Shown here piece after piece: positions 26,170 through 34,958 of a stretch of 64,000 nt of DNA. Under the pieces are notes generated by a model, which saw only the letters and a list, made by a program, of their open reading frames with translations, did no database searches and was not told the DNA's origin. Source of the DNA: UBA1952 sp965246785 (GTDB lineage: Bacteria; Bacteroidota; Bacteroidia; Chitinophagales; Chitinophagaceae); NCBI GenBank assembly GCA_965246785.1, contig CBDFFM010000006.1, positions 248,001-312,000 of the forward strand. The letters run 5' to 3'. Numbering within the stretch: the stretch's first letter is position 1; every line of letters starts with the position of its first letter. The position numbers and the translations under genes were made by a program.

Positions 26170-26964
26170 TCACTCTGTCCAGTTAACCTTCTTTTTCACA
26201 AAACGCAACTCATAGCCCGCTCCAATACTGAATAGCACACCCGGCGAGAACTTCGTGTCGCGCACATCAACATCACTTGAGCTTGGCGTAATCGTTTGCA
26301 GTTGGAGGTTCGCATACAACCGCCCGTAGGCTACACGATTTGTCAGGCAAGGCTCCAGTGCGAACAGCCACTTATCTGTGTACCGCTTGTTGATGATATA
26401 AACCGGATTATTTGGGTCAATAGTGGCTGCCTTGTCAATCGTCCGATAGACATACTCATTAAAATGCAGTGCTGACATGCGTGCCGAAAGTCCAAAGCTG
26501 TAATGAATACGGTAGAACTTCATCTCGCCCACAAAGCCGAGCGCAGGCTGTACGTAATATCGCTGATACAGCGAGCGCACTTCATAGTCGCGTTCTTTGG
26601 GACTGAATATAGAGATGTCATTAGAGCCGGGATAGACGATATTGGTATTGTAGCCAAAGCCGCCAAAAACTTCTCCGCGCCAGCGGCCTTGCCAGGCCGA
26701 GTAGCCAAGCGCCGCGTCATAGACCGTTATCCCCGAGCCAAAAATGAGATTGGTGGCCAATGAAATATGCCGGGCGGGGTGCAACGCTGCCTGCAACTCT
26801 ATGTGATTACTGCTTAGATAAAGGTTGGCGCGCAGCTCCTTCGCACTGTCAAAAAGCGGTGAGTTCTGTGAGATCGGGATATAGACAGATCGCAGCGCAC
26901 AGCCACATAGCAGGCAGCATGCCGCTATCATTCCGGTTCCGGCTTTTGGAAAGCGCATCCGCAT
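26170..26964 (-). CDS. Predicted outer-membrane lipoprotein/barrel of unknown function
   Basis: The product is 264 residues from the ATG at 26964. The N-terminus has a lipoprotein-like signal (GMIAACCLLCGCALRS). The rest is strand-rich with paired aromatic residues (LSLATNLIFGSGITVYDAALGYS-like pattern, RWRGEVFGGFGYN), like small Bacteroidota envelope proteins that read through conserved ELRANLYLSSNHIELQ. The segment SVYIPISQNSPLF near the N-terminus is a common lead-in for this type. No enzymatic motif is seen. Its stop directly abuts the convergent smc stop. Confidence 0.65.
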   Translation of the reverse strand: MRMRFPKAGTGMIAACCLLCGCALRSVYIPISQNSPLFDSAKELRANLYLSSNHIELQAALHPARHISLATNLIFGSGITVYDAALGYSAWQGRWRGEVFGGFGYNTNIVYPGSNDISIFSPKERDYEVRSLYQRYYVQPALGFVGEMKFYRIHYSFGLSARMSALHFNEYVYRTIDKAATIDPNNPVYIINKRYTDKWLFALEPCLTNRVAYGRLYANLQLQTITPSSSDVDVRDTKFSPGVLFSIGAGYELRFVKKKVNWTE

Positions 26965-27033
26965 CGCCGCGAAAGATAATACACGCGATCCACCCACTTG
27001 CGACGGCACAATTTTTCATCCCGAAATAATATC

Positions 27034-27450
27034 ATGGAATCCGCCAACGAAAAATTCAACCGCTCTACGTACAACCGTCCCGAAGGCACCCGCACCTTAG
27101 ACGCGCCCATCCTGCGCATCAACCTACCGGACTACATCCGTCAAATCCGCACCGAAGCGGCCTGGGAGAATGGTGACCGTAATGCAATAACTGTATTGCA
27201 CAGCGCGCACATGCGGATTGTACTGGTAGCATTAAAAGAAGGCGCAGAAATGTCCCGCCACGCGATTGACGGTGCGCTTTCTATTCAGGTATTTACTGGC
27301 CGCCTTTGGGTGGAAACGGACGCCCAAAGCTTTTCTATTGACGACGAAGAAATTGCGGCCCTCCAGCCCGGCCTGCAGCATTACATCTTTGCTGAGCGGG
27401 AAACGCTGCTGCTGCTTACCCTTGCGGGAAATCACGAAGGCGAATTCTAA
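27034..27450 (+). CDS. Cupin-fold domain protein
   Basis: The product is 138 residues. The C-terminal 80 residues have the spacing of a single cupin barrel: GAEMSRHAIDGALSIQVFTGRLWVE for the first motif and EIAALQPGLQHYIFAE for the second. The metal ligand set looks incomplete (one His per motif). Function is unknown; a small-molecule binding or sensor role is possible. The start at 27034 is preferred over the frame opening at 26998. Its end overlaps the convergent DnaJ-domain gene by four bases. Confidence 0.72.
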   Translation: MESANEKFNRSTYNRPEGTRTLDAPILRINLPDYIRQIRTEAAWENGDRNAITVLHSAHMRIVLVALKEGAEMSRHAIDGALSIQVFTGRLWVETDAQSFSIDDEEIAALQPGLQHYIFAERETLLLLTLAGNHEGEF

Positions 27451-28091
27451 CGGCGCTGCAAAGCCCAGATGACTGCGCAAATTATCAGCGCGAACAACAC
27501 AACAATTACAGGCCGGTAACGATTCCAACGGGCTTCCACTTCACGCGCTTTTGTCCATGCGCCGACGCGTGTTTGCAGCTCGCCATTTTCCCCGGCAAGT
27601 TGCAGCAGCCGGGCGTCTGTCCCGCGCAGGTATCCCGGCGCAATGCCTTGCAAGCTCGGAAGCAACTCGTCCAGGATAGCGCTGTGCAATTGGGGGGCTT
27701 CCCGTAAAATACTCAGATGCTCATCGCTTAATAGCGCTGACACATATTCGCTAAGCGCGGCGTGATTCATTCTGTAAGTATCAACTGCGGCCATGTGCTG
27801 CCGCAATTTTTTAGCCTCGCCAAGTATCCATTGCGGAGAGATGATGATGCGGCCCCGCCGCTGATACAATCCCCGCAGCCAGCATTCCTCATCATAGCGC
27901 GTGCGCTTGGCCGGATGCGAGAGCACTTCATAGGCTTCCTGAAGCTCCCTGAAATGCGCTTCGGCAAATGGATTATCGGGCGCTTTATCGGGATGATGCT
28001 TTTTCGCCGCTGCGCGGAATGCCGTCTTTATCTCATCCGCCGTAGCGTCGCGCGGCACGCCGAGGATGGCGTAATAGTTCTTCAAATTCAA
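27447..28091 (-). CDS. Membrane-anchored J-domain protein
   Basis: The product is 214 residues. An N-terminal J domain (NYYAILGVPRDATADEIK, with HPD at 33-35) is followed by a helical region and one C-terminal transmembrane helix (PVIVVLFALIICAVIW). The G/F and zinc regions of true DnaJ are missing, so this is a specialised co-chaperone that would recruit an Hsp70 to the inner membrane. No in-frame ATG exists upstream of a stop at 28119-28121; the start is a TTG at 28091 or, matching the family better, the TTG at 28085. Both lie in an inverted-repeat arm. Confidence 0.82.
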   Translation of the reverse strand: MNLKNYYAILGVPRDATADEIKTAFRAAAKKHHPDKAPDNPFAEAHFRELQEAYEVLSHPAKRTRYDEECWLRGLYQRRGRIIISPQWILGEAKKLRQHMAAVDTYRMNHAALSEYVSALLSDEHLSILREAPQLHSAILDELLPSLQGIAPGYLRGTDARLLQLAGENGELQTRVGAWTKAREVEARWNRYRPVIVVLFALIICAVIWALQRR

Positions 28092-28162
28092 AATGCAAAA
28101 GGACGGAAACGAACAGCACTATAAAGGCTCAAAATAAGTCCACCTTTTTGCATTTTGAATTT
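28084..28162. repeat. 17-bp perfect inverted repeat around the J-domain gene start
   Basis: AAATTCAAAATGCAAAA at 28084-28100 is perfectly complementary to 28146-28162, with 45 bases between. The left arm contains the TTG start region of the J-domain gene. The ATTTTGAATT core also occurs in the 21-bp array at 10.2 kb. Confidence 0.75.
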
Positions 28163-28173
28163 TGCATTTCCCT

Positions 28174-28368
28174 TTAGCTCGCGCCGCCGTCGCCTGCGCT
28201 TCCACCGCCGCTGCCGGAACCAAAGTCCATAACGGACTTATCTTCCAATTCTTCCAGCGGCTCATCCTCGCCGGTGTCTAAGTTGTGGGTCACTTTCCCT
28301 TTGGTGCTTTCTGCATTGGCGGGCAATTGTTCGTCGCGATTTTGCGCGCTGCTTTGATTGTCGTTCAT
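28174..28368 (-). CDS. Small acidic hydrophilic protein, unknown
   Basis: The product is 64 residues. It is disordered in appearance and strongly acidic, with a central EDEPLEELEDKSVMDFG segment and a Gly/Ser tail (GSGSGGGSAGDGG). There is no signal peptide or membrane segment. It lies between the J-domain gene and a divergent membrane protein gene. Codon pattern and isolation support a real gene only moderately. Confidence 0.5.
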   Translation of the reverse strand: MNDNQSSAQNRDEQLPANAESTKGKVTHNLDTGEDEPLEELEDKSVMDFGSGSGGGSAGDGGAS

Positions 28369-28464
28369 GGTAGGATGCTGTTTGTTTTACGGGCTGTGGC
28401 AATAAAAGCGCGCCGCCAATAGGGGCACAGATTTTTGTGCAATGCTTTTTGTAAAAACAACCGC

Positions 28465-28887
28465 ATGTATCGCAAAGTCATTCCCAACATCCACAACGTA
28501 TCCCTGGATGCGCTTCTTGAACATCTTAAAGACAGCTACCCGCAGGCGGAAATCAAGAAGCCGTGGATAGGCCCGAAGGTGATTAAAATCAAGGAGGCGA
28601 ATTACGTTTTGCAAGTGATCATCTCACGCGGCAAGCTGATGGCCGACTTCCAGCCGCCGATACTTTGGTCGCTACTGGGCATGTTTGGTATTGCGGCCGT
28701 ATTCAGCTTTGTGCTGACGCTATTGCTTCACACGCCGGTTATTTCTATCGGTGGCGCCATTCCTTTCCTTATTGGGTTCCTTATCGTGAAGGCTATTTTC
28801 CGCAACCAGCGCCGCGCGGACATTGACCGCTTTTATGCGGATGTGGAGTGGGCTGCGGCGGGGCCGGAGGTCGGACGGATTTTTTAA
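28465..28887 (+). CDS. Small membrane protein, unknown
   Basis: The product is 140 residues. A soluble N-terminal region of about 65 residues (YRKVIPNIHNVSLDALLEHL) is followed by two membrane helices (LWSLLGMFGIAAVFSFVLTL and IGGAIPFLIGFLIVKAIF) and a short cytoplasmic tail. I recognise no domain. The start at 28465 is chosen because the upstream frame opens only with GTG within a poor context. It is convergent with the next gene, with a 12-base gap. Confidence 0.65.
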   Translation: MYRKVIPNIHNVSLDALLEHLKDSYPQAEIKKPWIGPKVIKIKEANYVLQVIISRGKLMADFQPPILWSLLGMFGIAAVFSFVLTLLLHTPVISIGGAIPFLIGFLIVKAIFRNQRRADIDRFYADVEWAAAGPEVGRIF

Positions 28888-28899
28888 GAAGCACGGCCC

Positions 28900-29277
28900 T
28901 TACTCGCCTTTCTTAGCGGCTTTTTTAGGTGCGCCCTTCTTATACTCGCTCTTCTTTTTGTAGCCCAAGCTCGCATACTCGTCGCTGCTGGAGCCGTATT
29001 GACCCATCACCTGCTCGGTGGCGGTAAGGCTGAAGTTGTAGGCGGCCCATTCCGATTTCGCGGCGGCATCGCGGGCTTTGTCCAACGCGTTTTGCGCAGC
29101 CAACTCCGCATCCTGCGCGTCTTTCAAAGATTTTTGGATGGCCTTCGTCTGGTCAGGGCCATAATCCTTGCGCGAGGGATTATAATCCTTGAGCTGTGTG
29201 ATGGCAGTAAGTGCATTGGTTGTTTTGGCAAGCCTTGCCGGAGAAAGGCGCTTCGCCTGCGTGTCTTTTACGGGCAT
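28900..29277 (-). CDS. Small helical, Lys-rich-tailed protein, unknown
   Basis: The product is about 125 residues, from MPVKDTQAKRL at 29277 (ATG two codons upstream possible). The body is one long predicted helical bundle rich in Ala and Lys (KSLKDAQDAELAAQNALDKA), and the tail is basic (KKGAPKKAAKKGE), reminiscent of nucleic-acid-binding tails. There is no signal peptide. Function is unknown. Confidence 0.6.
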   Translation of the reverse strand: MPVKDTQAKRLSPARLAKTTNALTAITQLKDYNPSRKDYGPDQTKAIQKSLKDAQDAELAAQNALDKARDAAAKSEWAAYNFSLTATEQVMGQYGSSSDEYASLGYKKKSEYKKGAPKKAAKKGE

Positions 29278-29349
29278 ATACAATGTTTTTTAGTTGGGCT
29301 AATGTACTGCGTCGCCGGGAAAAACGGCAATGCTTACCACAAAATCTTT

Positions 29350-29517
29350 GTCGCCATCAGGCTGAGCTTCGTCGCTGTTACATAACAAAAATACGATGTG
29401 AAGCGACGAGAATGCGATTAAAAGAACCACCTTGTCGTCCAAAGGCGACGATGGTGGGATGAATAGCGATGACTCGTCGCTTTTAGGCGACAAAGCTGCG
29501 GCTAAGGACGACAACTG
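29350..29517. repeat. Degenerate 21-bp periodic array, GTCGC...GCGAC
   Basis: In the 309-base gap, eight successive 21-base windows starting at 29350 tend to carry GTCGC/TGCGA at position 1 and GCGAC at position 12. The clearest are 29434-29454 (GTCGTC, GGCGAC) and 29476-29496 (GTCGCTTTTAGGCGAC). GCGAC/GCGAT/GCGAC/ACGAC recur at 29445, 29466, 29487 and 29508, exactly 21 apart. Units are much more diverged than those at 10.2 kb but have the same period. No convincing gene lies here. Confidence 0.55.
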
Positions 29518-29586
29518 GTAGCCTTTCTATTCTGTAGGTGCGCTAATTACTCCTCTAACAGATTGTTCACTTCCGAAGTTCAGCGC

Positions 29587-30360
29587 TTAATATTTGATGA
29601 TGCGCCGTAAAAGCGTTGCGCCATCCGCACTTTGGATGCGCAATATATAAGCGCCGGCAGGCAACTGCCGCAAGGGGATTTCTTCTTTATAGCCAGAGAT
29701 GTTGTACCGCGCTAAAATTTGTCCGATTGAGTTACTGACGATAGCGACGGTGCCTGCCGCGCCAGCTATCGTGAGCTTTTCATGAAATGGATTGGGGTAA
29801 ACGGCAATCTGCGGCATTGGGCTGCCCACGACTATACCCAATGCACCAGCTATATGCATCAAATAATCGGCAATGGCGGAGGCGGCAAAGCGCCCGCTGC
29901 ATGCTTCTACTACCGAATCATTCATGACAATCGCGTACGGCTTGCCGCAAGTGCTTTGGGAATATCCGATTGTATCGCCGTAAATGGTGCCGTAGCCAAT
30001 ATAGCGATGCAGCACAATAAACATTGTGTCTGTTCGTCGCTGGTAGAAATAGTTTATGTTCAGGTCGCAGTCGGTGCCTAAAGGAAAATAGTTGAAGGTG
30101 TCCTTCACGGGCCTGCCATAGAACTGGCGCAGCAGCTTCATCTTAGACACGCCGTGGCTGCCCGGGATTGTATCCAGCACCACAGCCTTTACGATGACTA
30201 TGTTTTCCTGCATGTCCACAGGATTATTCTGGTAGTTGGAATAAACCGCAGCCACATGGCTCTTGAAATCGCATATGTAGGCACAGGCGCAACCCCAAGC
30301 GCTTATGCGAAGCAGCAGAAGCAGGGCGGTAATGAAGCAGGTGGAAAGTATGCGTGTCAT
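29587..30360 (-). CDS. T9SS-secreted protein with C-terminal sorting domain
   Basis: The product is 257 residues. A signal peptide precedes a Cys-rich N-terminal start (WGCACAYICDF). The C-terminal 75 residues are a type A sorting domain: QIAVYPNPFHEKLTIAG, then LARYNISGYKEEIPLRQLPAGAYILRI and RRIIKY. Such domains direct export through the type IX secretion system. The passenger part is unknown. Its ATG overlaps the stop of the upstream T9SS gene by four bases, so they form an operon. Confidence 0.85.
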   Translation of the reverse strand: MTRILSTCFITALLLLLRISAWGCACAYICDFKSHVAAVYSNYQNNPVDMQENIVIVKAVVLDTIPGSHGVSKMKLLRQFYGRPVKDTFNYFPLGTDCDLNINYFYQRRTDTMFIVLHRYIGYGTIYGDTIGYSQSTCGKPYAIVMNDSVVEACSGRFAASAIADYLMHIAGALGIVVGSPMPQIAVYPNPFHEKLTIAGAAGTVAIVSNSIGQILARYNISGYKEEIPLRQLPAGAYILRIQSADGATLLRRIIKY

Positions 30361-31751
30361 TGTTTGCAGAGCTTTTGATAATGCGTGTTACCAGTCGCAT
30401 CTGTTACAATAATAAGGTATAAGCCTGCTGGAACGTCGCTCATGCTTACCTGCTCCCTGCCGCTTGTCAATGACTGCTCTTTTAATGTCTTTCCGGTCTG
30501 GTCTGCCAGGCGCAGATGCGCGTTGACAAGGCTGGTTTGGATGATTAGAATGTCCTTTGCCGGATTAGGATAAACCTTCACAACGCCTTCAGCGGCCACG
30601 TTTGGCGTAGCGGTTGGCTTGCCACCAATCTTCGCGACATAGGGCTTTTGAGCGGTGTTCGTGAAGAAGCCTGCGGCATAGAGACCGTCGGCATTGTCAA
30701 TAGCAAGCGATGAGACATCGCCATTGAAATACCCATTGCCGAGATTGCTCCAATTCTTTCCATCCCATTTAGCAACATACTGACCATTGCTTCCATCAAC
30801 AAGGTGGCCCGCCGCGTAGAGATTGCCTTTGCTGTCTGTGATAAGATTGTAAGCCCCGCCCATGCCCGGTACAGATGCCATTTTTCCGACCGCCGACCAG
30901 TTGCTGCCATCCCATTTGCTGACCATTGGGCTATCCGTATTTGGCCATTCTCCTGTTTCGTAGATATTGTTTTGCCTGTCGCACGCAAGCGAATAGATAT
31001 TTCCGCCTGCATTCAGATTACTGATTGCGCTTTCAAGTTTTGACCATTGGCTGCCGTCCCACTTCATCACAAGCATGCGTCTGTATGGTGGAATGCAGAG
31101 GTTATCGGGAATAGCGCCGGCGGCATAAATATTCCCAAGCTTATCTTCTACCATCGTGTAGATAATACCCGGAAAGTTTTTATCCAGCCGCTTATTGCTA
31201 TGTCCCAGCGTGTCCCAACCCTGACCAGTCCACCTCGCGATGTAATTAGTGCCATGCTGAGTGGCAACGGCAGTGCCGATATAAGTATCTGCGGAATCGC
31301 GAAACGACCCGGTTACCAGTAGCTCCCCAAGGCTTGTCTCCAGCATGGACAGGATATGGCCATTAGCATTGAGGCCTTTCAGCGTGTCCAGCCTGCTACC
31401 ATTCCAGCGGAGCACATTATGGAATCCATGTGCGGAGTCAGTGATGGCATCAGTATAGACGTTGGCTCCTTTGGAATACAGCATAGCACCTTGAGGCTTG
31501 ACAGATGCGAAAGGCGCGAAAGCGCTCCAATTTTGCCCATCCCATTTTGCCGTGAAGTAATCTGCGTTTCCCATCGCACCGCTATTGAATACACCTCGCG
31601 CATAGACATTCCCTTGATTGTCGGTGCAAAGCCGATAAATGTTTGTAGTGGCTTTGCAAGGGTCTGTGCCAGCACCAAGTTGCTGCCATTGACCAAAAAC
31701 CAAGGACGGCGCAAAGAGTGCTGCAAGCAGTGCAAAATGTTTGAGTGGCAT
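30357..31751 (-). CDS. T9SS-secreted propeller-like protein
   Basis: The product is 464 residues. A signal peptide ends SLVFGQ. Six repeats of about 50-60 residues carry the WDGxxW motif (KWDGQNWSAF, RWTGQGWDTL, KWDGSQWSKL, KWDGSNWSAV, KWDGKNWSNL and one weaker RWNGSRLDTL), consistent with a beta-propeller. The last 80 residues form a T9SS sorting domain (VYPNPAKDILIIQ, LPLTSGRE-like middle, ending HYQKLCKQ). It is a surface or secreted protein, with ligand unknown. It is the first gene of a two-gene operon. Confidence 0.87.
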   Translation of the reverse strand: MPLKHFALLAALFAPSLVFGQWQQLGAGTDPCKATTNIYRLCTDNQGNVYARGVFNSGAMGNADYFTAKWDGQNWSAFAPFASVKPQGAMLYSKGANVYTDAITDSAHGFHNVLRWNGSRLDTLKGLNANGHILSMLETSLGELLVTGSFRDSADTYIGTAVATQHGTNYIARWTGQGWDTLGHSNKRLDKNFPGIIYTMVEDKLGNIYAAGAIPDNLCIPPYRRMLVMKWDGSQWSKLESAISNLNAGGNIYSLACDRQNNIYETGEWPNTDSPMVSKWDGSNWSAVGKMASVPGMGGAYNLITDSKGNLYAAGHLVDGSNGQYVAKWDGKNWSNLGNGYFNGDVSSLAIDNADGLYAAGFFTNTAQKPYVAKIGGKPTATPNVAAEGVVKVYPNPAKDILIIQTSLVNAHLRLADQTGKTLKEQSLTSGREQVSMSDVPAGLYLIIVTDATGNTHYQKLCKQ

Positions 31752-31842
31752 AAATGCGGTTTAGCGTATTATAAAATTAGCAGGAAAGTGATTACAAATT
31801 CAGACTGCTATGTTTTACTCAAGGTTTGGTTACCCGATAAAA

Positions 31843-31868
31843 AAGCCCGCCTCAACAGAGGCGGGCTT
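31843..31868 (-). terminator. Intrinsic terminator after pnp
   Basis: AAGCCCGCCTC pairs with GAGGCGGGCTT across AACA. The A-run just before it (GATAAAAAAG) becomes the U-tail on the minus strand, so it terminates pnp. It sits in the gap to the T9SS operon promoter region. Confidence 0.88.
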
Positions 31869-31887
31869 ACTATTTTATTCCAATCGC

Positions 31888-34367
31888 TTACAGCGCAAGG
31901 TCGGCGTCATCAATACCGCCATCATTGCCGGCATTAAAGCCGGAATTCATCTGTGATTGTTGCTGTTGGCCCGAATCACTATTGTTAGCGTTGCCATTCC
32001 CGCCGCCATTGTTCTCATTGTTGTTATCAAACTCACGCTTAGGCCGCTCAGGACGGTCGCCACGTTCAGGACGCTCGCGGCGCTCACCACGCTGCTCACC
32101 GCCTCCGCCACTATTGCGACGGTCGCCGCCGCGGTCGCCATCACGGCGCTGACGGTCGCCGCCACCACCACCTTCGCGACGCTCACCACGCTCGGGGCGC
32201 TCACGGCGTTCCTGCTCTACATAGCCTTCCGGCTGTGGAAGAAGAACCTTGCGGCTTAGGCGCAGCTTGCCCGTCTTCGGGTCGGTGCCTACAAGCTTGA
32301 TTTTTACCTTGTCGCCTTCCTTCATCACGCCTTCAAGGGTGTCCAGACGGCTCCAGCTTACTTCTGAGATGTGCAGCAGGCCTTGCTTGCCGGGCATGAA
32401 TTCCACGAACGCGCCGAAGGGCATAATGCTCTTCACGGTGCCTTCGTATTCTGCGCCTACTTCCGGCTGCTGTACGATGCTCTTTATCCAGACCATTGCC
32501 TTGTCCAGGTTGTCCTTGTTGTCGGAGAAGACCTTTACATAGCCCTTGCCTTCCTTCTCGTCCACAGAAATCTTCGTGCTTGTTTCGCGCTGAATTTCCT
32601 GGATAATCTTTCCACCAGGGCCAATGATGGCGCCGATGAATTCCGAATCAATAATGATTTGCTCTACACGTGGTGTATGTGGCTTCAGTTCCGGACGGTA
32701 AGCAGGCATGCACTCATACATCGCATCAAGAATGTGCAGGCGGCCTTGACGGGCTTGCGACAGCGCGGCGCGCATTACATCCATACCCAAGCCATCTACC
32801 TTGATATCCATCTGGATACCGCAGATGCCGTCGCGAGTACCAGTTACCTTAAAGTCCATATCGCCAAGGTGGTCTTCGTCGCCGAGGATGTCGGTGAGGA
32901 CGGCATACTTGCCATCTTCAACGCGGGAGATAAGGCCCATCGCAACGCCGCTTACGTGCTTCGGGAAAGGCACACCCGCATCCATCAGCGCCAGCGAGCC
33001 AGCGCACACAGTAGCCATTGAAGAAGAGCCGTTAGACTCCAGAATATCGGAAACGATACGGATGGTATAAGGATATTCCTCGCCCGGCAGCATTTGCGCC
33101 AGCGAGCGCTTGGCAAGGTTGCCATGGCCTACTTCACGACGGCCGGGGCCACGCTGAGGCTTCACTTCGCCTGTAGAAAACGGCGGGAAGTTGTAGTGCA
33201 GGATAAAATTGGAATAGTTGGAAACGGCAGCGCTTTCTACAAGAAGCTCATCTTCTGAAGTACCAAGAGTGGCGGTAGTCAAGGACTGTGTTTCGCCGCG
33301 TGTAAAGAGGGCCGAGCCGTGCGGGCCGGGCAGGTAATCGGTTTCCATGGCAAGGCCGCGCACTTCATCAGTCTTACGACCGTCAAGGCGAACGCCTTCG
33401 TCCAGAATCATGTTGCGGACAGTGTGGTATTGAAGGTCGTCAAAGTAACGCTTGACAGCGCCCCAGACTTCACCGGAAAGCTCGGCCCCGTCTTCAAGGC
33501 CTTCCTGCAAGTGCACTTTCAGTGCAGCGGAAAGTTCTTTATAATGCCCGCTGCGCTCATGCTTGGCAGAACCGCCGCGGGATATTTCCAGCATCGTTTT
33601 TGCTTCGCAAATGCTTCCACCTTTGACTTCAGCTCTTCGTTGACTTCAGTGCCCGCCACTTCACGCTTTGCCGGATTGCCAACGGCGGCGCGAAGTTCTT
33701 CCTGAGCCTTCACCTGCTGCTTGATGGCTTCGTGGCCCAGTTCAATAGCCTTCACCACATCTTCTTCCTGACATTCTTTGCTTTCGCCTTCTACCATCAT
33801 GATATTCTTATCGGTTGCGGCGATAATAAAGTTCATGTCGGCAGTCATAAGCTGCGTGCGGGTAGGGTTGATGATAAACTGACCATCAACACGACCAACG
33901 CGTGTCTCGGAAATGATTTCCTGGATTGGAACGTCGCTCACAGCAAGCGCAGCGGATGCAGCAAGGCAAGCCAGCGCATCGGGCATTACCTCAGGGTCGG
34001 AGGAAACGAGGGTAACGATTACCTGCACTTCGCAGAGATAATCTTCAGGGAAGAGCGGGCGCAGAGCGCGGTCAATCAGGCGGGAAATCAGGATTTCGGA
34101 ATCAGTGATACGACCTTCGCGCTTGAAGAATGAGCCGGGAATACGGCCCGCAGAAGCGAATTTTTCCTGATAATCTACGGTAAGCGGGAAAAAGCTCTGG
34201 CCGGGCTTAGGCTCCCGTGTGGCTACGACCGTAGCGAGTATCATACAGTTACCGCAGCGTACTACTACGGCGCCGTCGGCCTGGCGGGCGAGTTTGCCGG
34301 TTTCCAGCGTAACGGTTTGTCCGTTAGCCAACTGGAAGCTTACGGTCTTTGATTCTAGTTTCAACAT
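31888..34367 (-). pseudogene. pnp: Polynucleotide phosphorylase, reading frame broken by one base
   Basis: Two overlapping minus-strand frames together encode a full PNPase. The first runs from MLKLESKTVSF at 34367 through the first RNase PH core to KVEAFAKQK. The second runs from MLEISRGGSAKHE (33594) through the second RNase PH core, KH domain (IIGPGGKIIQEI), S1 domain (YEGTVKSIMPFGAFVEF) and a long RG-rich tail. The join is at the A5 run complementary to 33597-33601: one extra A, or a -1 ribosomal slip there, gives KQKTMLEIS. The frameshift lies in the helical linker between the two cores. It may be a sequencing error, a real mutation producing a split enzyme, or recoding. PNPase degrades and tails RNA from the 3' end. 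Confidence 0.88.
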
Positions 34368-34472
34368 AGATGTTGTTGGTATTATGCCGCAGGTTTCAGC
34401 TTTAGGGCCTGCAGCGGATGAAAAATAGGAGACAAAAATGGATGCAGATTCGGAAAACATCTGAATGCTAAA

Positions 34473-34511
34473 AACGACTATTCCCAACCGGGATAGTTGG
34501 GAATAGTCGTT
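34473..34511 (-). terminator. Terminator between rpsO and pnp
   Basis: AACGACTATTCCCAAC pairs perfectly with GTTGGGAATAGTCGTT across a seven-base loop, and a T5 tract follows on the minus strand. It would end the rpsO transcript before pnp. It could also serve as an RNase III/PNPase control hairpin, as known for the rpsO-pnp leader in enterobacteria. Confidence 0.85.
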
Positions 34512-34525
34512 GAAAACATAATAGC

Positions 34526-34799
34526 TTATTTACGAAGACCGAGCTTCTCAATCAGCGAACGGTAGAGGGTAATGTCCTTCTTCGCCAGGTACGTGAGGAG
34601 GCGCTTGCGACGACCTACCATCATAACGAGCCCACGCTCAGAGTTAAAGTCTTTTCTTTTGGCCCTTCACGTGATTGGAAATGTGATTGATACGCTCTGT
34701 AAGCATAGCAACCTGAGCCTCAATAGAGCCGGTATTTGTGTCGGAGCCGCCGTGTGTAGCGAAAAGGTTCTTCTTGGCAGCAGTTGTAAGGTGGGACAT
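34526..34799 (-). pseudogene. rpsO: 30S ribosomal protein S15, frame broken by one base
   Basis: From the ATG at 34799 the frame gives MSHLTTAAKKNLFATHGGSD and continues as S15 to HVKGQKK, then meets a stop. Removing one A from the A4 run complementary to 34652-34655 restores DFNSERGLVMMVGRRKRLL and the normal C-terminus EKLGLRK, 90 residues in total. S15 nucleates the 30S platform and is almost universal, so a genuine loss is unlikely; a homopolymer base-call error is the simplest explanation. It precedes pnp, the classic order. Confidence 0.9.
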
Positions 34800-34958
34800 G
34801 GTATAAAACGTCTCGGGAGTTTAGGCGCGGCATTCGCGCTTTCTTGATTTTTTGAGTGCGCAAAGATAAGGGGATAATTTTTCATTTAGAGTAGCTAATG
34901 CAGCTATTTTCAAGGCTGTCCAGCTGTACTTTCGGTGCCCGCTTTTCGGTTTCCTTTT

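Noticed and set aside
29299..29514. Minus-strand 71-codon frame in the 29.3-kb gap
   Set aside because: It is created by the 21-bp periodic DNA, has no start signal and an unlikely composition.
33597..33601. Programmed -1 frameshifting in pnp as a firm call
   Set aside because: The slippery run is weak (CAA AAA), and the neighbouring rpsO indel makes sequence error more likely; kept only as an alternative.
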